Source: Arthrobacter humicola (GTDB lineage: Bacteria > Actinomycetota > Actinomycetes > Actinomycetales > Micrococcaceae). Taken from it: DNA of 64,000 nucleotides. Below the pieces are notes generated by a model. It saw nothing but the letters and a program-made list of their open reading frames with translations. It was not told the origin of the DNA and searched no databases. The position numbers and the translations under genes were made by a program. The stretch covers positions 22,004 to 86,003 of the forward strand of contig NZ_JAFKON010000014.1 of the NCBI RefSeq assembly GCF_022803015.1, read 5' to 3'. This document shows positions 42,005 to 50,397 of this stretch, one piece after another. Numbering within the stretch: position 1 is the first letter of the stretch; the number at the start of each line of letters is the position of its first letter.

Positions 42005-43450
42005 GTGTCCAACTCGGCCGAATCCACATCCTCTCGTCCCCTCCGTGTCGCGATTGTTGGCGCGGGCCCGGCCGGTGTCTACGCCGCGGACATCCTGACG
42101 AAATCCAATGAGGTCAAGGACGGCGACTTCCAGGTCAGCATCGACCTCTTCGAGGCCTATCCGGCGCCCTACGGCCTCATCCGCTACGGGGTGGCTCCCG
42201 ACCATCCGCGGATCAAGGGGATTGTCAATGCGCTCCACAAGGTCCTGGACCGCGGAGACATCCGGTTCCTCGGCAACGTCACCTATGGCCGGGACCTGAC
42301 GCTGCATGACTTCCGCGCGTTCTACGACGCCGTCATCTTCTCCACCGGCGCCATCAAGGACGCGGACCTGGATATTCCCGGGATCGGCCTGGAGGGATCC
42401 TTCGGCGGGGCCGACTTCGTCTCCTGGTACGACGGCCACCCGGACGTGCCGCGGGACTGGCCGCTGGAGGCCAAGGAGATTGCGGTGATCGGCAACGGCA
42501 ACGTGGCCCTCGACGTGGCCCGCATGCTGGTCAAGCACGCCGATGAACTCCTGGTCACCGAAATCCCGGACAACGTCTACCGGGCGCTCAAGGATTCGCC
42601 GGTCACCGACGTCCACGTGTTTGGCCGCCGCGGCCCGGCCCAGGTGAAGTTCACGCCGCTGGAGCTGCGCGAACTCAGCCACGCCAAGGACGTGGACATC
42701 GTCCTGTATCCCGAGGACTTCGAATTCGACGAGGCCTCGGACGAGGCCGTTCGCAGCAACAACCAGATCCGGACCATGGTCAACACCCTCACGAACTGGC
42801 TCGTCGAGGAGCACGCCGAGGCCGAGGAACCGTCCTCGCGCCGGCTGCACCTGCACTTCCTGCACAGCCCCGTCGAAATCTATGGAACAACAGACGACGC
42901 CGCGAACCCCGGCAAGGTCGCCGGCATCAAGTTCGAACGCATGCAGCTGGACGGCACCGGGAACGTCAAGGGCACCGGTGAGTTCCTCGACTACCCGGTC
43001 CAGGCCGTCTACCGCGCGATCGGCTACCACGGTTCGCCGCTGGATGAGCTGGAATACGATGCCCGCCGCGGCGTCGTCCCGAACGAAGGCGGCCGCGTGC
43101 TCGACGCCGAGGGCAACCCCGTGCCCGGAATCTACGCCACGGGCTGGATCAAGCGCGGCCCCGTCGGGCTGATCGGCCACACCAAGGGCGACGCGCTGGA
43201 GACCATCGGCTTTCTGCTGGAGGACCGGCTGACGCTGCCGCCGGCGCAGAACCCGGACCCGCAGGCCATCATCGACCTGCTCAAGGAGCGCGGCATCGAG
43301 TACACCACGTGGGAAGGGTGGATCAAGCTCGATGCCCACGAGCTTGCCCTCGGCGCCGAGTGGTCCGCGGCGGAGTCCGCCAACGGCATCGAACGGGAGC
43401 GCATCAAGGTGGTGCCGCGCGAGGACATGATCGAGATTTCCCGCGGGTAG
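42005..43450 (+). CDS. Ferredoxin--NADP+ reductase, FprA type (copy 2)
   Basis: 481-aa paralogue of the enzyme at 20285-21760, with the same motifs: GAGPAGVYAADIL (about 18-30), YPAPYGLIRYGVAPDHPR, IGNGNVALDVARML (about 161-174) and GIYATGWIKRGPVGLIGHTKGDA. The two proteins are alike over nearly all their length, with most differences at the N-terminus and around residues 245-285. It stands alone, with AGAAGGG before a GTG start, and lacks the sulfur-type promoter. It may serve general ferredoxin reduction, leaving copy 1 for sulfite reduction. Confidence 0.9.
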   Translation: MSNSAESTSSRPLRVAIVGAGPAGVYAADILTKSNEVKDGDFQVSIDLFEAYPAPYGLIRYGVAPDHPRIKGIVNALHKVLDRGDIRFLGNVTYGRDLTLHDFRAFYDAVIFSTGAIKDADLDIPGIGLEGSFGGADFVSWYDGHPDVPRDWPLEAKEIAVIGNGNVALDVARMLVKHADELLVTEIPDNVYRALKDSPVTDVHVFGRRGPAQVKFTPLELRELSHAKDVDIVLYPEDFEFDEASDEAVRSNNQIRTMVNTLTNWLVEEHAEAEEPSSRRLHLHFLHSPVEIYGTTDDAANPGKVAGIKFERMQLDGTGNVKGTGEFLDYPVQAVYRAIGYHGSPLDELEYDARRGVVPNEGGRVLDAEGNPVPGIYATGWIKRGPVGLIGHTKGDALETIGFLLEDRLTLPPAQNPDPQAIIDLLKERGIEYTTWEGWIKLDAHELALGAEWSAAESANGIERERIKVVPREDMIEISRG

Positions 43451-43555
43451 CAGGGGCGGTTCCCGGCGTCTCTGGCGGGTGGCCTGCAGGCCCATTAGAC
43501 TGGGCCGGACGTGGCTGCCTCCGGCACGCCATCGAGCCCGTCCAGTGGGAGTTCA

Positions 43556-44935
43556 ATGAAGAACCTGGTCCATCCGGCAGCATTGTTACCGCCAACAGGC
43601 GGGGTCACCGCACAGCTGCGCCAGCAATATGCCAGTGCGGGCCATGAGCAGCTGGACTCCCGTGGACTGGCGTTCTCCGAGGGCCTACAGTTGCCCGGTA
43701 TCAGCACCCTGATTCAGGAATCGTGGCAGCGTTCCGTCCAGCTGCACGCCAACCCGGACAACCCCGAAGCCCCGCTCGCCATGGACCGCGAAGAACTCGA
43801 AGCATACCGGCGGCAGCACCCCCTGGCCGCCATCATGCCCGTGATCCACAAGCTGCTGGTCCTGCCCAGCCACGACAGCGGCATGCTGGTGGCCGTGGGG
43901 GACGAGGTGGGCCGGCTGCTCTGGGTCGAAGGCGACGCCGCCATGCGGCGCCGGGCCGAAGGGATGATGTTCGTCCCGGGAGCCGACTGGTCCGAGGCAA
44001 CCGTTGGCACGAGCGCCCCGGGTACGGCGCTGGCCCTCGGCCGCGGCATCCAGATTTCCGGCGCCGAACACTACAAGCGCTCCGTCCACCCGTGGAGCTG
44101 CACGGCCGTGCCGTTCCACGATCCTGATTCCGGCGCCCTGCTGGGAGTCGTGGACATCACCGGCACGGAATCGGCCGTCGCCGCGCATACGTTGTCCCTC
44201 GTCGAAGCGACAGTGGCCGCCGCCCAGGCGCATCTGCGGGTGGAACGGCTGCAGCTGGCCGCAGCCGGGCAGTCCCCGGCGTCCCGGCGGCGGAGCCCGG
44301 CGCCGAAAACGTCCGGGGACCCGGGCGCCAACAGCCTCTACCGCAACAGTCTCCAGCTGCTCGGCCGGGACCAGGCGCTGCTCAGCATCGACGGCCGCAC
44401 CGTGGCCCTGTCCGCCCGGCACAGCGAAATCCTGGCCCTGCTCAGCACCCACTCTGAAGGGCTGAACGCGGAGGAGCTCTGCACCCTGCTCTACCCCGGG
44501 GATGCCTCCACCATGACGCTGCGGGCCGAGATGGTGCGCCTGCGCAAGGTCCTGCATCAGCTCAACCCGGACGCGGTCCCGGAATCCCGGCCCTACCGGC
44601 TGCCAATGGACCTGTTGCCGGACTCCGGCCAGGTCCTCAACTGCCTGCAGCGCGGTGCCCACCGGATAGCGCTGGAAATTTACCGCGGCGCCGTGCTGCC
44701 CCGCTCCGAGGCGCCCGGCATCGCCGAGCTGCGGAGCCGGGTCTCTTCCCTGCTGCGCGAGGCCGTGCTGACGGACGGCAGCGCGGAATCGCTCCTGAAG
44801 TACGCCGAGCTGCCCGAGGCAAGGGACGACGTCGAGGTCCGGTCCGCCGCACTGAAGCTGCTGCCGCCCCGCTCGCCCAAGCGCGCCGCCGTCGTCGCAG
44901 ATCTCGAACGGCTGGACAGGGAACTGAGCGCCTGA
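43556..44935 (+). CDS. GAF-domain transcriptional regulator (AcoR-like N-terminal part, no AAA+ domain)
   Basis: 459-aa protein. Residues about 25-225 match the GAF/sensory region of AcoR-type regulators (IQESWQRSVQLHANPD, LLWVEGDAAMRRRAEGMMFVPGADWSEATVGTSAPGTAL, GVVDITGTE). The sigma-54 AAA+ domain is absent; instead there is a C-terminal region with a possible winged-helix part (LSARHSEILALLSTHSEGLNAEELCTLLYPGD...VRLRKVLHQL). It directly precedes the acetaldehyde dehydrogenase gene and probably regulates it. ATG at 43556 with GGGAG is chosen over an in-frame start at 43511. Confidence 0.82.
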   Translation: MKNLVHPAALLPPTGGVTAQLRQQYASAGHEQLDSRGLAFSEGLQLPGISTLIQESWQRSVQLHANPDNPEAPLAMDREELEAYRRQHPLAAIMPVIHKLLVLPSHDSGMLVAVGDEVGRLLWVEGDAAMRRRAEGMMFVPGADWSEATVGTSAPGTALALGRGIQISGAEHYKRSVHPWSCTAVPFHDPDSGALLGVVDITGTESAVAAHTLSLVEATVAAAQAHLRVERLQLAAAGQSPASRRRSPAPKTSGDPGANSLYRNSLQLLGRDQALLSIDGRTVALSARHSEILALLSTHSEGLNAEELCTLLYPGDASTMTLRAEMVRLRKVLHQLNPDAVPESRPYRLPMDLLPDSGQVLNCLQRGAHRIALEIYRGAVLPRSEAPGIAELRSRVSSLLREAVLTDGSAESLLKYAELPEARDDVEVRSAALKLLPPRSPKRAAVVADLERLDRELSA

Positions 44936-44951
44936 CCGGCCTTTCCCGGGA

Positions 44952-44969
44952 AAGTGACCCGGATCACTT
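44952..44969. promoter_or_regulatory. Palindrome upstream of the acetaldehyde dehydrogenase gene
   Basis: AAGTGA-N6-TCACTT is a perfect 6-bp inverted repeat 100 nt before the ATG at 45069. It is followed by two TGCAACC copies (44973-44990) and a TGTAGG-like -10 near 45006. It is a candidate binding site for the GAF regulator encoded upstream. Confidence 0.4.
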
Positions 44970-45068
44970 GCTTGCAACCTGACTGCAACCTTCCGGCTTC
45001 TACGCTGTAGGCAACGGTGAGCGCCAGAAACTGGCCGCCACAAATTTTGCACAGCAAAGGAGCTAGCA

Positions 45069-46592
45069 ATGACTGTCTACGCCCAGCCCGGTACCGAGGG
45101 CTCGAAGGTCACCTTCAAGGACCGCTACGAGAACTGGATCGGCGGCGAATGGGTTGCCCCGGTCAAGGGCCAGTACTTCGAGAACATCACCCCCGTCACC
45201 GGCAAGGTCTTCTGCGAGGTGGCCCGCGGCACCGCCGAGGACATCGAGTTGGCGCTGGACGCGGCCCACAAGATTGCCCCGTCCTGGGGCAAGACCTCCG
45301 TGGCCGAGCGTGCCTCGATCCTGAACAAGATCGCCGACCGGATCGATGAGAACCTGGAGATGCTCGCCGTCGCCGAATCCTGGGACAACGGCAAGCCGAT
45401 CCGCGAAACCCTCAACGCCGACATTCCGCTCGCTGCGGACCACTTCCGCTACTTCGCCTCCGCCGTGCGCGCGCAGGAGGGACGACTGTCCCAGCTCGAC
45501 GACGACACCACGGCCTACCACTACCATGAGCCGCTCGGCGTCGTCGGCCAGATCATCCCGTGGAACTTTCCGATCCTGATGGCCGTCTGGAAGCTCGCGC
45601 CGGCCCTCGCCGCCGGCAACGCCGTCGTCCTGAAGCCGGCCGAGCAGACACCGTCCTCGATCCTGGTGCTGATGGAACTGATCGGCGACCTGCTGCCGGC
45701 CGGTGTCCTCAATGTGGTCAACGGCTTCGGCGTCGAGGCCGGCAAGCCGCTGGCCTCCAGCCCCCGTATCCGCAAGATCGCCTTCACCGGCGAAACCTCG
45801 ACCGGACGGCTGATCAGCCAGTACGCCAGCCAGAACCTGATCCCGGTCACGCTGGAGCTCGGCGGCAAGAGCCCGAACATCTTCTTCAACGACGTCGCGG
45901 ACACCAATGACGCGTTCTACGACAAAGCCCAGGAGGGCTTCACGCTCTTTGCCTTCAACCAGGGTGAAGTCTGCACCTGCCCATCCCGCGCGCTGGTCCA
46001 GGAAGACATCTACGATTCCTTCATGGCCGACGCCGTGGCCCGGGTGGAGAAAATCATCCAGGGCAACCCGCTGGACACCGAAACCCAGCTCGGCGCCCAG
46101 GCCTCCAACGACCAGCTGGAAAAGATCCTGTCCTACATCGACATCGGAAAGCAGGAGGGCGCCAAGGTGCTCACCGGCGGCGGCCGGGCCGAAATGCCCG
46201 GAGATCTGGCCGGCGGCTACTACGTCCAGCCGACCATCTTCGAAGGCCACAACAAGATGCGGATCTTCCAGGAGGAAATCTTCGGCCCGGTGGTGTCCGT
46301 AACCCGCTTCAGCGACTACAACGACGCCATGGGCATCGCCAACGACACCCTCTACGGCCTCGGCGCCGGCGTCTGGTCCCGCAACGGCAACGTCGCCTAC
46401 CGCGCCGGCCGCGAGATCCAGGCCGGCCGTGTGTGGGTCAACAACTACCACGCCTACCCCGCCGGTGCCGCGTTCGGCGGGTACAAGTCCTCCGGCATCG
46501 GCCGCGAGAACCACTCCATGATGCTGGACCACTACCAGCAGACCAAGAACCTCCTGGTCAGCTACAACGAAAACAAGCTCGGCTTCTTCTAA
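45069..46592 (+). CDS. NAD-dependent acetaldehyde dehydrogenase (ExaC/AcoD type)
   Basis: 507-aa aldehyde dehydrogenase oxidising acetaldehyde (or short-chain aldehydes) to the acid. Catalytic Glu in TLELGGKSPN (about 262) and Cys in NQGEVCTCPSR (about 301-303) are present; the CxC wording and YENWIGGEWVAPVKGQYF start are typical of the ExaC/AcoD subgroup. GSxxTG-type FTGETSTG binds NAD. AAAGGAG precedes the ATG by 7 nt. The next gene encodes the DUF779 protein that usually accompanies this dehydrogenase in actinobacteria, but a hairpin lies between them. Confidence 0.9.
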   Translation: MTVYAQPGTEGSKVTFKDRYENWIGGEWVAPVKGQYFENITPVTGKVFCEVARGTAEDIELALDAAHKIAPSWGKTSVAERASILNKIADRIDENLEMLAVAESWDNGKPIRETLNADIPLAADHFRYFASAVRAQEGRLSQLDDDTTAYHYHEPLGVVGQIIPWNFPILMAVWKLAPALAAGNAVVLKPAEQTPSSILVLMELIGDLLPAGVLNVVNGFGVEAGKPLASSPRIRKIAFTGETSTGRLISQYASQNLIPVTLELGGKSPNIFFNDVADTNDAFYDKAQEGFTLFAFNQGEVCTCPSRALVQEDIYDSFMADAVARVEKIIQGNPLDTETQLGAQASNDQLEKILSYIDIGKQEGAKVLTGGGRAEMPGDLAGGYYVQPTIFEGHNKMRIFQEEIFGPVVSVTRFSDYNDAMGIANDTLYGLGAGVWSRNGNVAYRAGREIQAGRVWVNNYHAYPAGAAFGGYKSSGIGRENHSMMLDHYQQTKNLLVSYNENKLGFF

Positions 46593-46604
46593 GCCGCATT
46601 GACC

Positions 46605-46640
46605 CGGGCGGGGCGGATCGCGAACGATCCGCCCCGCCCG
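46605..46640 (+). terminator. Perfect 16-bp hairpin between the dehydrogenase and DUF779 genes
   Basis: CGGGCGGGGCGGATCG (46605-46620) and its exact complement (46625-46640) enclose a CGAA tetraloop. No U tract follows, so it may stabilise or attenuate the mRNA within the operon rather than end it. Confidence 0.6.
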
Positions 46641-46672
46641 CACCACTTTCCGGACCAGCCAGGGAGACCCCA

Positions 46673-47083
46673 ATGACCCAGACCAGGCTCGACGCCGCCG
46701 TGACCCGCCCCGGGGAGGAATTCTCCCGGGTGGCGCTCATGCCGGAGTCCGTGGACCTGCTCCGCAAGCTCTGGACGCAGCACGGGCCTTTGATGTTCCA
46801 CCAGTCGGGCGGCTGCTGCGACGGATCCTCACCCATGTGCTATCCGGCGGGGGAGTTCCTGACCGGCGACTCCGACGTCCTGTTGGGCCTGTTCGACATC
46901 TCCGACGGATTGCAGCCCCAGCCGCTGGAATTCTGGATGTCGCGTGAACAGTTCAACTACTGGAGCCACACGCACCTGACCGTCGACGTCGTCCCCGGCC
47001 GGGGGAGCGGCTTCTCGGTGGAAGCGCCGGAAGGCAAACGGTTCCTCATCCGCTCGACGCTGATGGAAAACTGGCCCGTCTGA
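46673..47083 (+). CDS. DUF779 protein
   Basis: 136-aa protein of the DUF779 family, whose genes are almost always next to an aldehyde dehydrogenase. The family core is clear: LLRKLWTQHGPLMFHQSGGCCDGSSPMCYPAGEF, with three closely placed Cys residues (about 48, 49 and 55) likely to bind metal or protect the enzyme, then WMSREQFNYWSHTHLTVDVVPGRGSGFSVE. It may be an assembly or stability partner of the dehydrogenase; this is inferred from co-location only. ATG at 46673 with AGGGAGA; an in-frame stretch overlapping the dehydrogenase gene upstream is rejected. Confidence 0.88.
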   Translation: MTQTRLDAAVTRPGEEFSRVALMPESVDLLRKLWTQHGPLMFHQSGGCCDGSSPMCYPAGEFLTGDSDVLLGLFDISDGLQPQPLEFWMSREQFNYWSHTHLTVDVVPGRGSGFSVEAPEGKRFLIRSTLMENWPV

Positions 47084-47093
47084 CCCGCCCCCC

Positions 47094-47149
47094 GGCCCGG
47101 CCGGAGCCGCCCGCGGAGCAGCTTCCGCGGCGGCTCCGGCCGGGCCTTT
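47094..47149 (+). terminator. Intrinsic terminator after the DUF779 gene
   Basis: Arms 47094-47116 and 47125-47146 pair over about 22 bp with a single bulge (GGCCCGG...CCGGGCC ends), followed by TTTGT. Confidence 0.85.
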
Positions 47150-47246
47150 GTCTCACTATGCGGGACAAATCGGGCCGTCCAGTGGATGGACTCTAAGATG
47201 GATAGGTCTGTTTCCACCCCAGTTATCGAGATTGCGGACTTTCCTA

Positions 47247-48803
47247 ATGAACCTTTTCCGGACCAAATCCATCGAGCAGTCCATGTCCGACGCCGATGAA
47301 CCCGGACGCAAGCTGAAGCGCACGCTAAGCACGTGGGACCTCATGATCATGGGGGTCGCGGTTGCCGTGGGCGCCGGGATCTTCTCGGTCGGCGCCAAGG
47401 CCGCCGCGAACTTTGCCGGCCCCGCCGTCACCATTTCCTTCGCGATCGCCGCCGTCACCTGCGCGCTCGCCATCATGTGCTACGCCGAGTTCGCCACGGC
47501 CATCCCGGTGGCAGGCTCGGCCTACGTCTTCACCTACGCGACCATGGGTGAGATCCTGGCGTGGATCATCGGCTGGAACCTGATCCTCGAACTCTTCACG
47601 GCCGGCGCCGTGATCGCGAAGTACTGGGGCATCTACCTCAGCAAAGTCTTTGCGCTCATGGGCGTGGACATTCCGCCGTCGATCTCCCTGGGCGGCATCG
47701 ACCTCTACTGGGGCGCCTTCCTGATCGTTGCCATCTTCACCGTGCTGCTGGTCCTCGGGACCAAGCTCTCCGCCCGCGTCGGCAACATCTTCACGCTCAT
47801 CAAGATCGCGGTGGTCCTCTTCGTGATCGTCGTCGGCTTCACGTACGTGAAGTTCGAGAACTACGCCCCGTTCGTCCCGGCCTCCGAGCCGACCGGAGGC
47901 ACCGGAACCGCGGATGTCCTCAAGCAGTCGTTCTTCGGCTTCCTGACTGGCGCCGCCCCGGCCCAGTACGGAACCCTCGGGATCTTCGCCGGCGCCGCCC
48001 TGGTCTTCTTCGCCTTCATCGGCTTCGACGTCGTCGCCACCTCGGCCGAAGAGGTCAAGAACCCGCAGAAGACGCTGCCCCGCGGCATCTTCGGCGGCCT
48101 GGCAATCGTTACCGTGCTGTACATCCTGGTGTCGCTGGCGTTGACCGGCATGGTGTCCTACACCCAGCTGGCCGAGGCCAAGAACCCGACGCTCACCACC
48201 GCCTTCGAAGCGGTCGGCAATACCGACGCCGCCAAGGTCATTGCCTTTGGCTCCCTCGTGGGCCTGACCACCGTGATCATGGTGCTGCTCATGGGCCTCT
48301 CGCGCGTGGTGCTCGCGATGAGCCGCGACGGCCTGCTTCCGCGCTCCCTGTCCAAGACCAGCTCGGTGCGGGGGACGCCGGCCCGCCTGCAGATCATCTG
48401 CGGCGCCGGAGTGGCGCTCGTCGCCGGCCTGACCAACGTGGACCTGCTCGAGGAAATGATCAACATCGGGACCCTGTCCGCCTTCGTGATGGTGAGCCTT
48501 GGCATCCTGGTGCTGCGCAAGAAGCGCCCGGACCTGAAGCCGGCCTTCCGTGTCCCGTTCGGCAAGGTGCTCCCGGTCGTCTCTGCGGTCCTGTGCCTGT
48601 ACCTCATGACGAACCTGGCCGTGGAAACCTGGATCTTCTTCGCCATCTGGCTCGTGATCGGTATTGCGATCTACTTCGCCTACGGCCAGCGCCACTCCCG
48701 GCTGAATGAAAAGTTCGCGGAGGCCCGCGCCTCGGTGAACGGCACGGCCAGCGCGGCCGGAGCGCCCGCGGAGGACAACGAGGACGCGCTCACCCGCTCC
48801 TGA
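47247..48803 (+). CDS. APC-family amino-acid permease
   Basis: 518-aa cationic-amino-acid-transporter-like (YfnA/CAT) permease with about 12 membrane segments. The N-terminal motif GRKLKRTLSTWDLMIMGVAVAVGAGIFSVGAKAAANFAGPA is typical, with helix 1 carrying the unwound GAGIF substrate site. FIGFDVVATSAEEVKNPQKTLPRGIFGG marks the CAT subgroup. The C-terminus has a 40-residue polar tail. ATG at 47247 is chosen because the membrane topology starts there; codons from 47148 upstream overlap the terminator. It might import an amine or amino acid related to the aldehyde pathway upstream. Confidence 0.88.
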   Translation: MNLFRTKSIEQSMSDADEPGRKLKRTLSTWDLMIMGVAVAVGAGIFSVGAKAAANFAGPAVTISFAIAAVTCALAIMCYAEFATAIPVAGSAYVFTYATMGEILAWIIGWNLILELFTAGAVIAKYWGIYLSKVFALMGVDIPPSISLGGIDLYWGAFLIVAIFTVLLVLGTKLSARVGNIFTLIKIAVVLFVIVVGFTYVKFENYAPFVPASEPTGGTGTADVLKQSFFGFLTGAAPAQYGTLGIFAGAALVFFAFIGFDVVATSAEEVKNPQKTLPRGIFGGLAIVTVLYILVSLALTGMVSYTQLAEAKNPTLTTAFEAVGNTDAAKVIAFGSLVGLTTVIMVLLMGLSRVVLAMSRDGLLPRSLSKTSSVRGTPARLQIICGAGVALVAGLTNVDLLEEMINIGTLSAFVMVSLGILVLRKKRPDLKPAFRVPFGKVLPVVSAVLCLYLMTNLAVETWIFFAIWLVIGIAIYFAYGQRHSRLNEKFAEARASVNGTASAAGAPAEDNEDALTRS

Positions 48804-48830
48804 GACGGGAGCGATCGGCCCCGCCGCATC

Positions 48831-48896
48831 GAGGTCGCCGCAGCCGTGCGAATTCGCTGGAAATTTCCGGCGTAACCGCACGGCTCCGGCGACTTC
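48831..48896 (+). terminator. Hairpin after the APC permease gene
   Basis: Arms 48831-48850 and 48877-48896 pair over 20 bp with one mismatch and one G-U, and the loop contains a second small palindrome around GGAAATTTCC. No U tract. Confidence 0.55.
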
Positions 48897-48932
48897 GGCG
48901 TTGGTGCGCCGCTCCGTAATGGCGGTGCTCCC

Positions 48933-48944
48933 TAAGATGGACAC
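48933..48944 (+). promoter_or_regulatory. -10 box of a leaderless TetR transcript
   Basis: TAAGAT (48933-48938) plus 6 nt leads directly to ATG at 48945. The same CTAAGATGGA string occurs near 47192 upstream of the permease gene. Confidence 0.5.
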
Positions 48945-49550
48945 ATGGCCCGCCCAGCAAGACCGGAACGCAAATCAGAGTTGCTGTCGGCAATTCTCGA
49001 CTACCTCATGGACAAGACCCTGGCGGAGCTGACGTTTCGCGGCCTGGCCGACGGGCTGGGTGTCAGCAGCTACGTCCTGGTCTACCACTTCGGGCACCGC
49101 GAACAGCTGATCAACGAGATCATCCGCGGCATCGAGTCCCGGCTGGACAGCATCCGCGCCACCGACGTCAGGGACATCGACCGGGACGCGTGGCGGGCTT
49201 TCCTGCTTGAGTCCTGGCAGTGGACCATGGCGCAGCGCAACCGGCACCTGGCCCGGCTTGAATTTGAGGCCACGGCGCAGGACATTGTGGCGGCGGTGCC
49301 GCGCGGCACAGCGCAGGAGCACTTCCGGATGCTGCACGAGAAGGCCCGGGACTGGCTGGTCATCCAGGGCATCCAGCCGGAATTCGCCGACACCGACGCC
49401 CGGCTGTTCACGGCCGCGTTCTACGGGCTGCAGTTCGATTTCGTCGTCAACAACCAGCCAGAGGAAGCCACCAAGGCCTTTGAGCTGATGATGCTGGTCT
49501 TCTTCAACAACCTCGACAGGCGCCTCGCCACCGACGGCCAGCACATCTGA
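48945..49550 (+). CDS. TetR/AcrR-family transcriptional regulator
   Basis: 201-aa regulator. Residues about 8-55 form the TetR helix-turn-helix (SELLSAILDYLMDKTLAELTFRGLADGLGVSSYVLVYHFGHREQLINEI), and the rest is a helical ligand-binding domain. It follows the APC permease in the same direction with its own predicted leaderless promoter. Its target is unknown; adjacent genes (permease upstream, DUF2461 convergent) are candidates. Confidence 0.88.
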   Translation: MARPARPERKSELLSAILDYLMDKTLAELTFRGLADGLGVSSYVLVYHFGHREQLINEIIRGIESRLDSIRATDVRDIDRDAWRAFLLESWQWTMAQRNRHLARLEFEATAQDIVAAVPRGTAQEHFRMLHEKARDWLVIQGIQPEFADTDARLFTAAFYGLQFDFVVNNQPEEATKAFELMMLVFFNNLDRRLATDGQHI

Positions 49551-49558
49551 GCAGAACG

Positions 49559-50209
49559 TCAGGGAGCAGCGTAGCGGCCCTCCCACTCCACGAGGGGGCG
49601 CAGTTGCTCCCAGCGCTGTGCCACTTCCTCCACCGCCCCGGGACCGGCAAGCCAGCCGGGCTGGCCCACGTTGACACCTGCCGTGAGGGATTTGTGCTTG
49701 AGCAGCTCCGCCCGGGGATGGTCCTTGTCGAAGCCCCGCGGCACCGTTTTTAGCCGTTCGCCCTCCACCGCGAACCCTGCCGCCTCGACCTTCCGCACGA
49801 TCGCCTGGAGGGCGTCGCCGCTGGCGGGATCGTCCACGGCACCGCGAAAGCGTGCCAGCTGGGCCGGAGTGTGGGTGTGGCAGCCGCCGCCGATCAGGAG
49901 GCCGTCGGCGCTGAGCTGGATATAGAAGCCCACGCCTTCGTCCACCGCCGCGAAGGCCCCCTGCGCGGTCTTATAGGGTGACTTGTCCGGCGAGAACCGG
50001 ACATCCCGGTTGGGGCGAAAGAGCTTGGCCGGTCCGAAGCGTGGCTCCAGCTCGGCCAGCAGTTGGGTCAGAGGCCCCTTCACCGCGGCCTCGTAGACCG
50101 GCTTGTGCTCGAGCCACCAGTCCCGGTTGTTGTTCTGTTCAAGATCGGCGTAGAACCGGAAGGCGTCACTTGGAATGCCTGCGAATGGAGTGCCAACGAA
50201 AGCGGTCAT
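49559..50209 (-). CDS. DUF2461 family protein
   Basis: 216-aa protein of the DUF2461 (TIGR02453) family. The typical order is present: AFRFYADLEQNNNRDWWLEHKPVYEAAVKGPL, RPNRDVRFSPDKSPYKTAQGAF, FYIQLSADGLLIGGGCHTHTPAQLARFRGAVDD. Function unknown; often near stress or repair genes. ATG at 50209 has AGGA 7 nt upstream; a TTG two codons earlier is possible. Confidence 0.88.
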   Translation of the reverse strand: MTAFVGTPFAGIPSDAFRFYADLEQNNNRDWWLEHKPVYEAAVKGPLTQLLAELEPRFGPAKLFRPNRDVRFSPDKSPYKTAQGAFAAVDEGVGFYIQLSADGLLIGGGCHTHTPAQLARFRGAVDDPASGDALQAIVRKVEAAGFAVEGERLKTVPRGFDKDHPRAELLKHKSLTAGVNVGQPGWLAGPGAVEEVAQRWEQLRPLVEWEGRYAAP

Positions 50210-50276
50210 GCCCAAATCCTATGGAGCCGCGGCACGCGGTGGCGAGGGCCACGCGCACCCATGTGGATAACCGCAA

Positions 50277-50309
50277 AACGCCCCGCCACGGAGTCCGTGG
50301 CGGGGCGTT
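50277..50309 (-). terminator. Intrinsic terminator of the furA-katA operon
   Basis: ACGCCCCGCCACGGA (50278-50292) pairs with TCCGTGGCGGGGCGT (50294-50308) over 15 bp. AT-rich sequence follows on the reverse strand (TTTTGCGG). It lies about 90 nt past the catalase stop. Confidence 0.75.
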
Positions 50310-50397
50310 CTGTTGGCTCCAGCTGTCACCGAATGCCGGTCACCGGCCGCCCAGGCGACCGTCAAGGCCGGCAATCAGGCAACCTTCGACGCAACTA

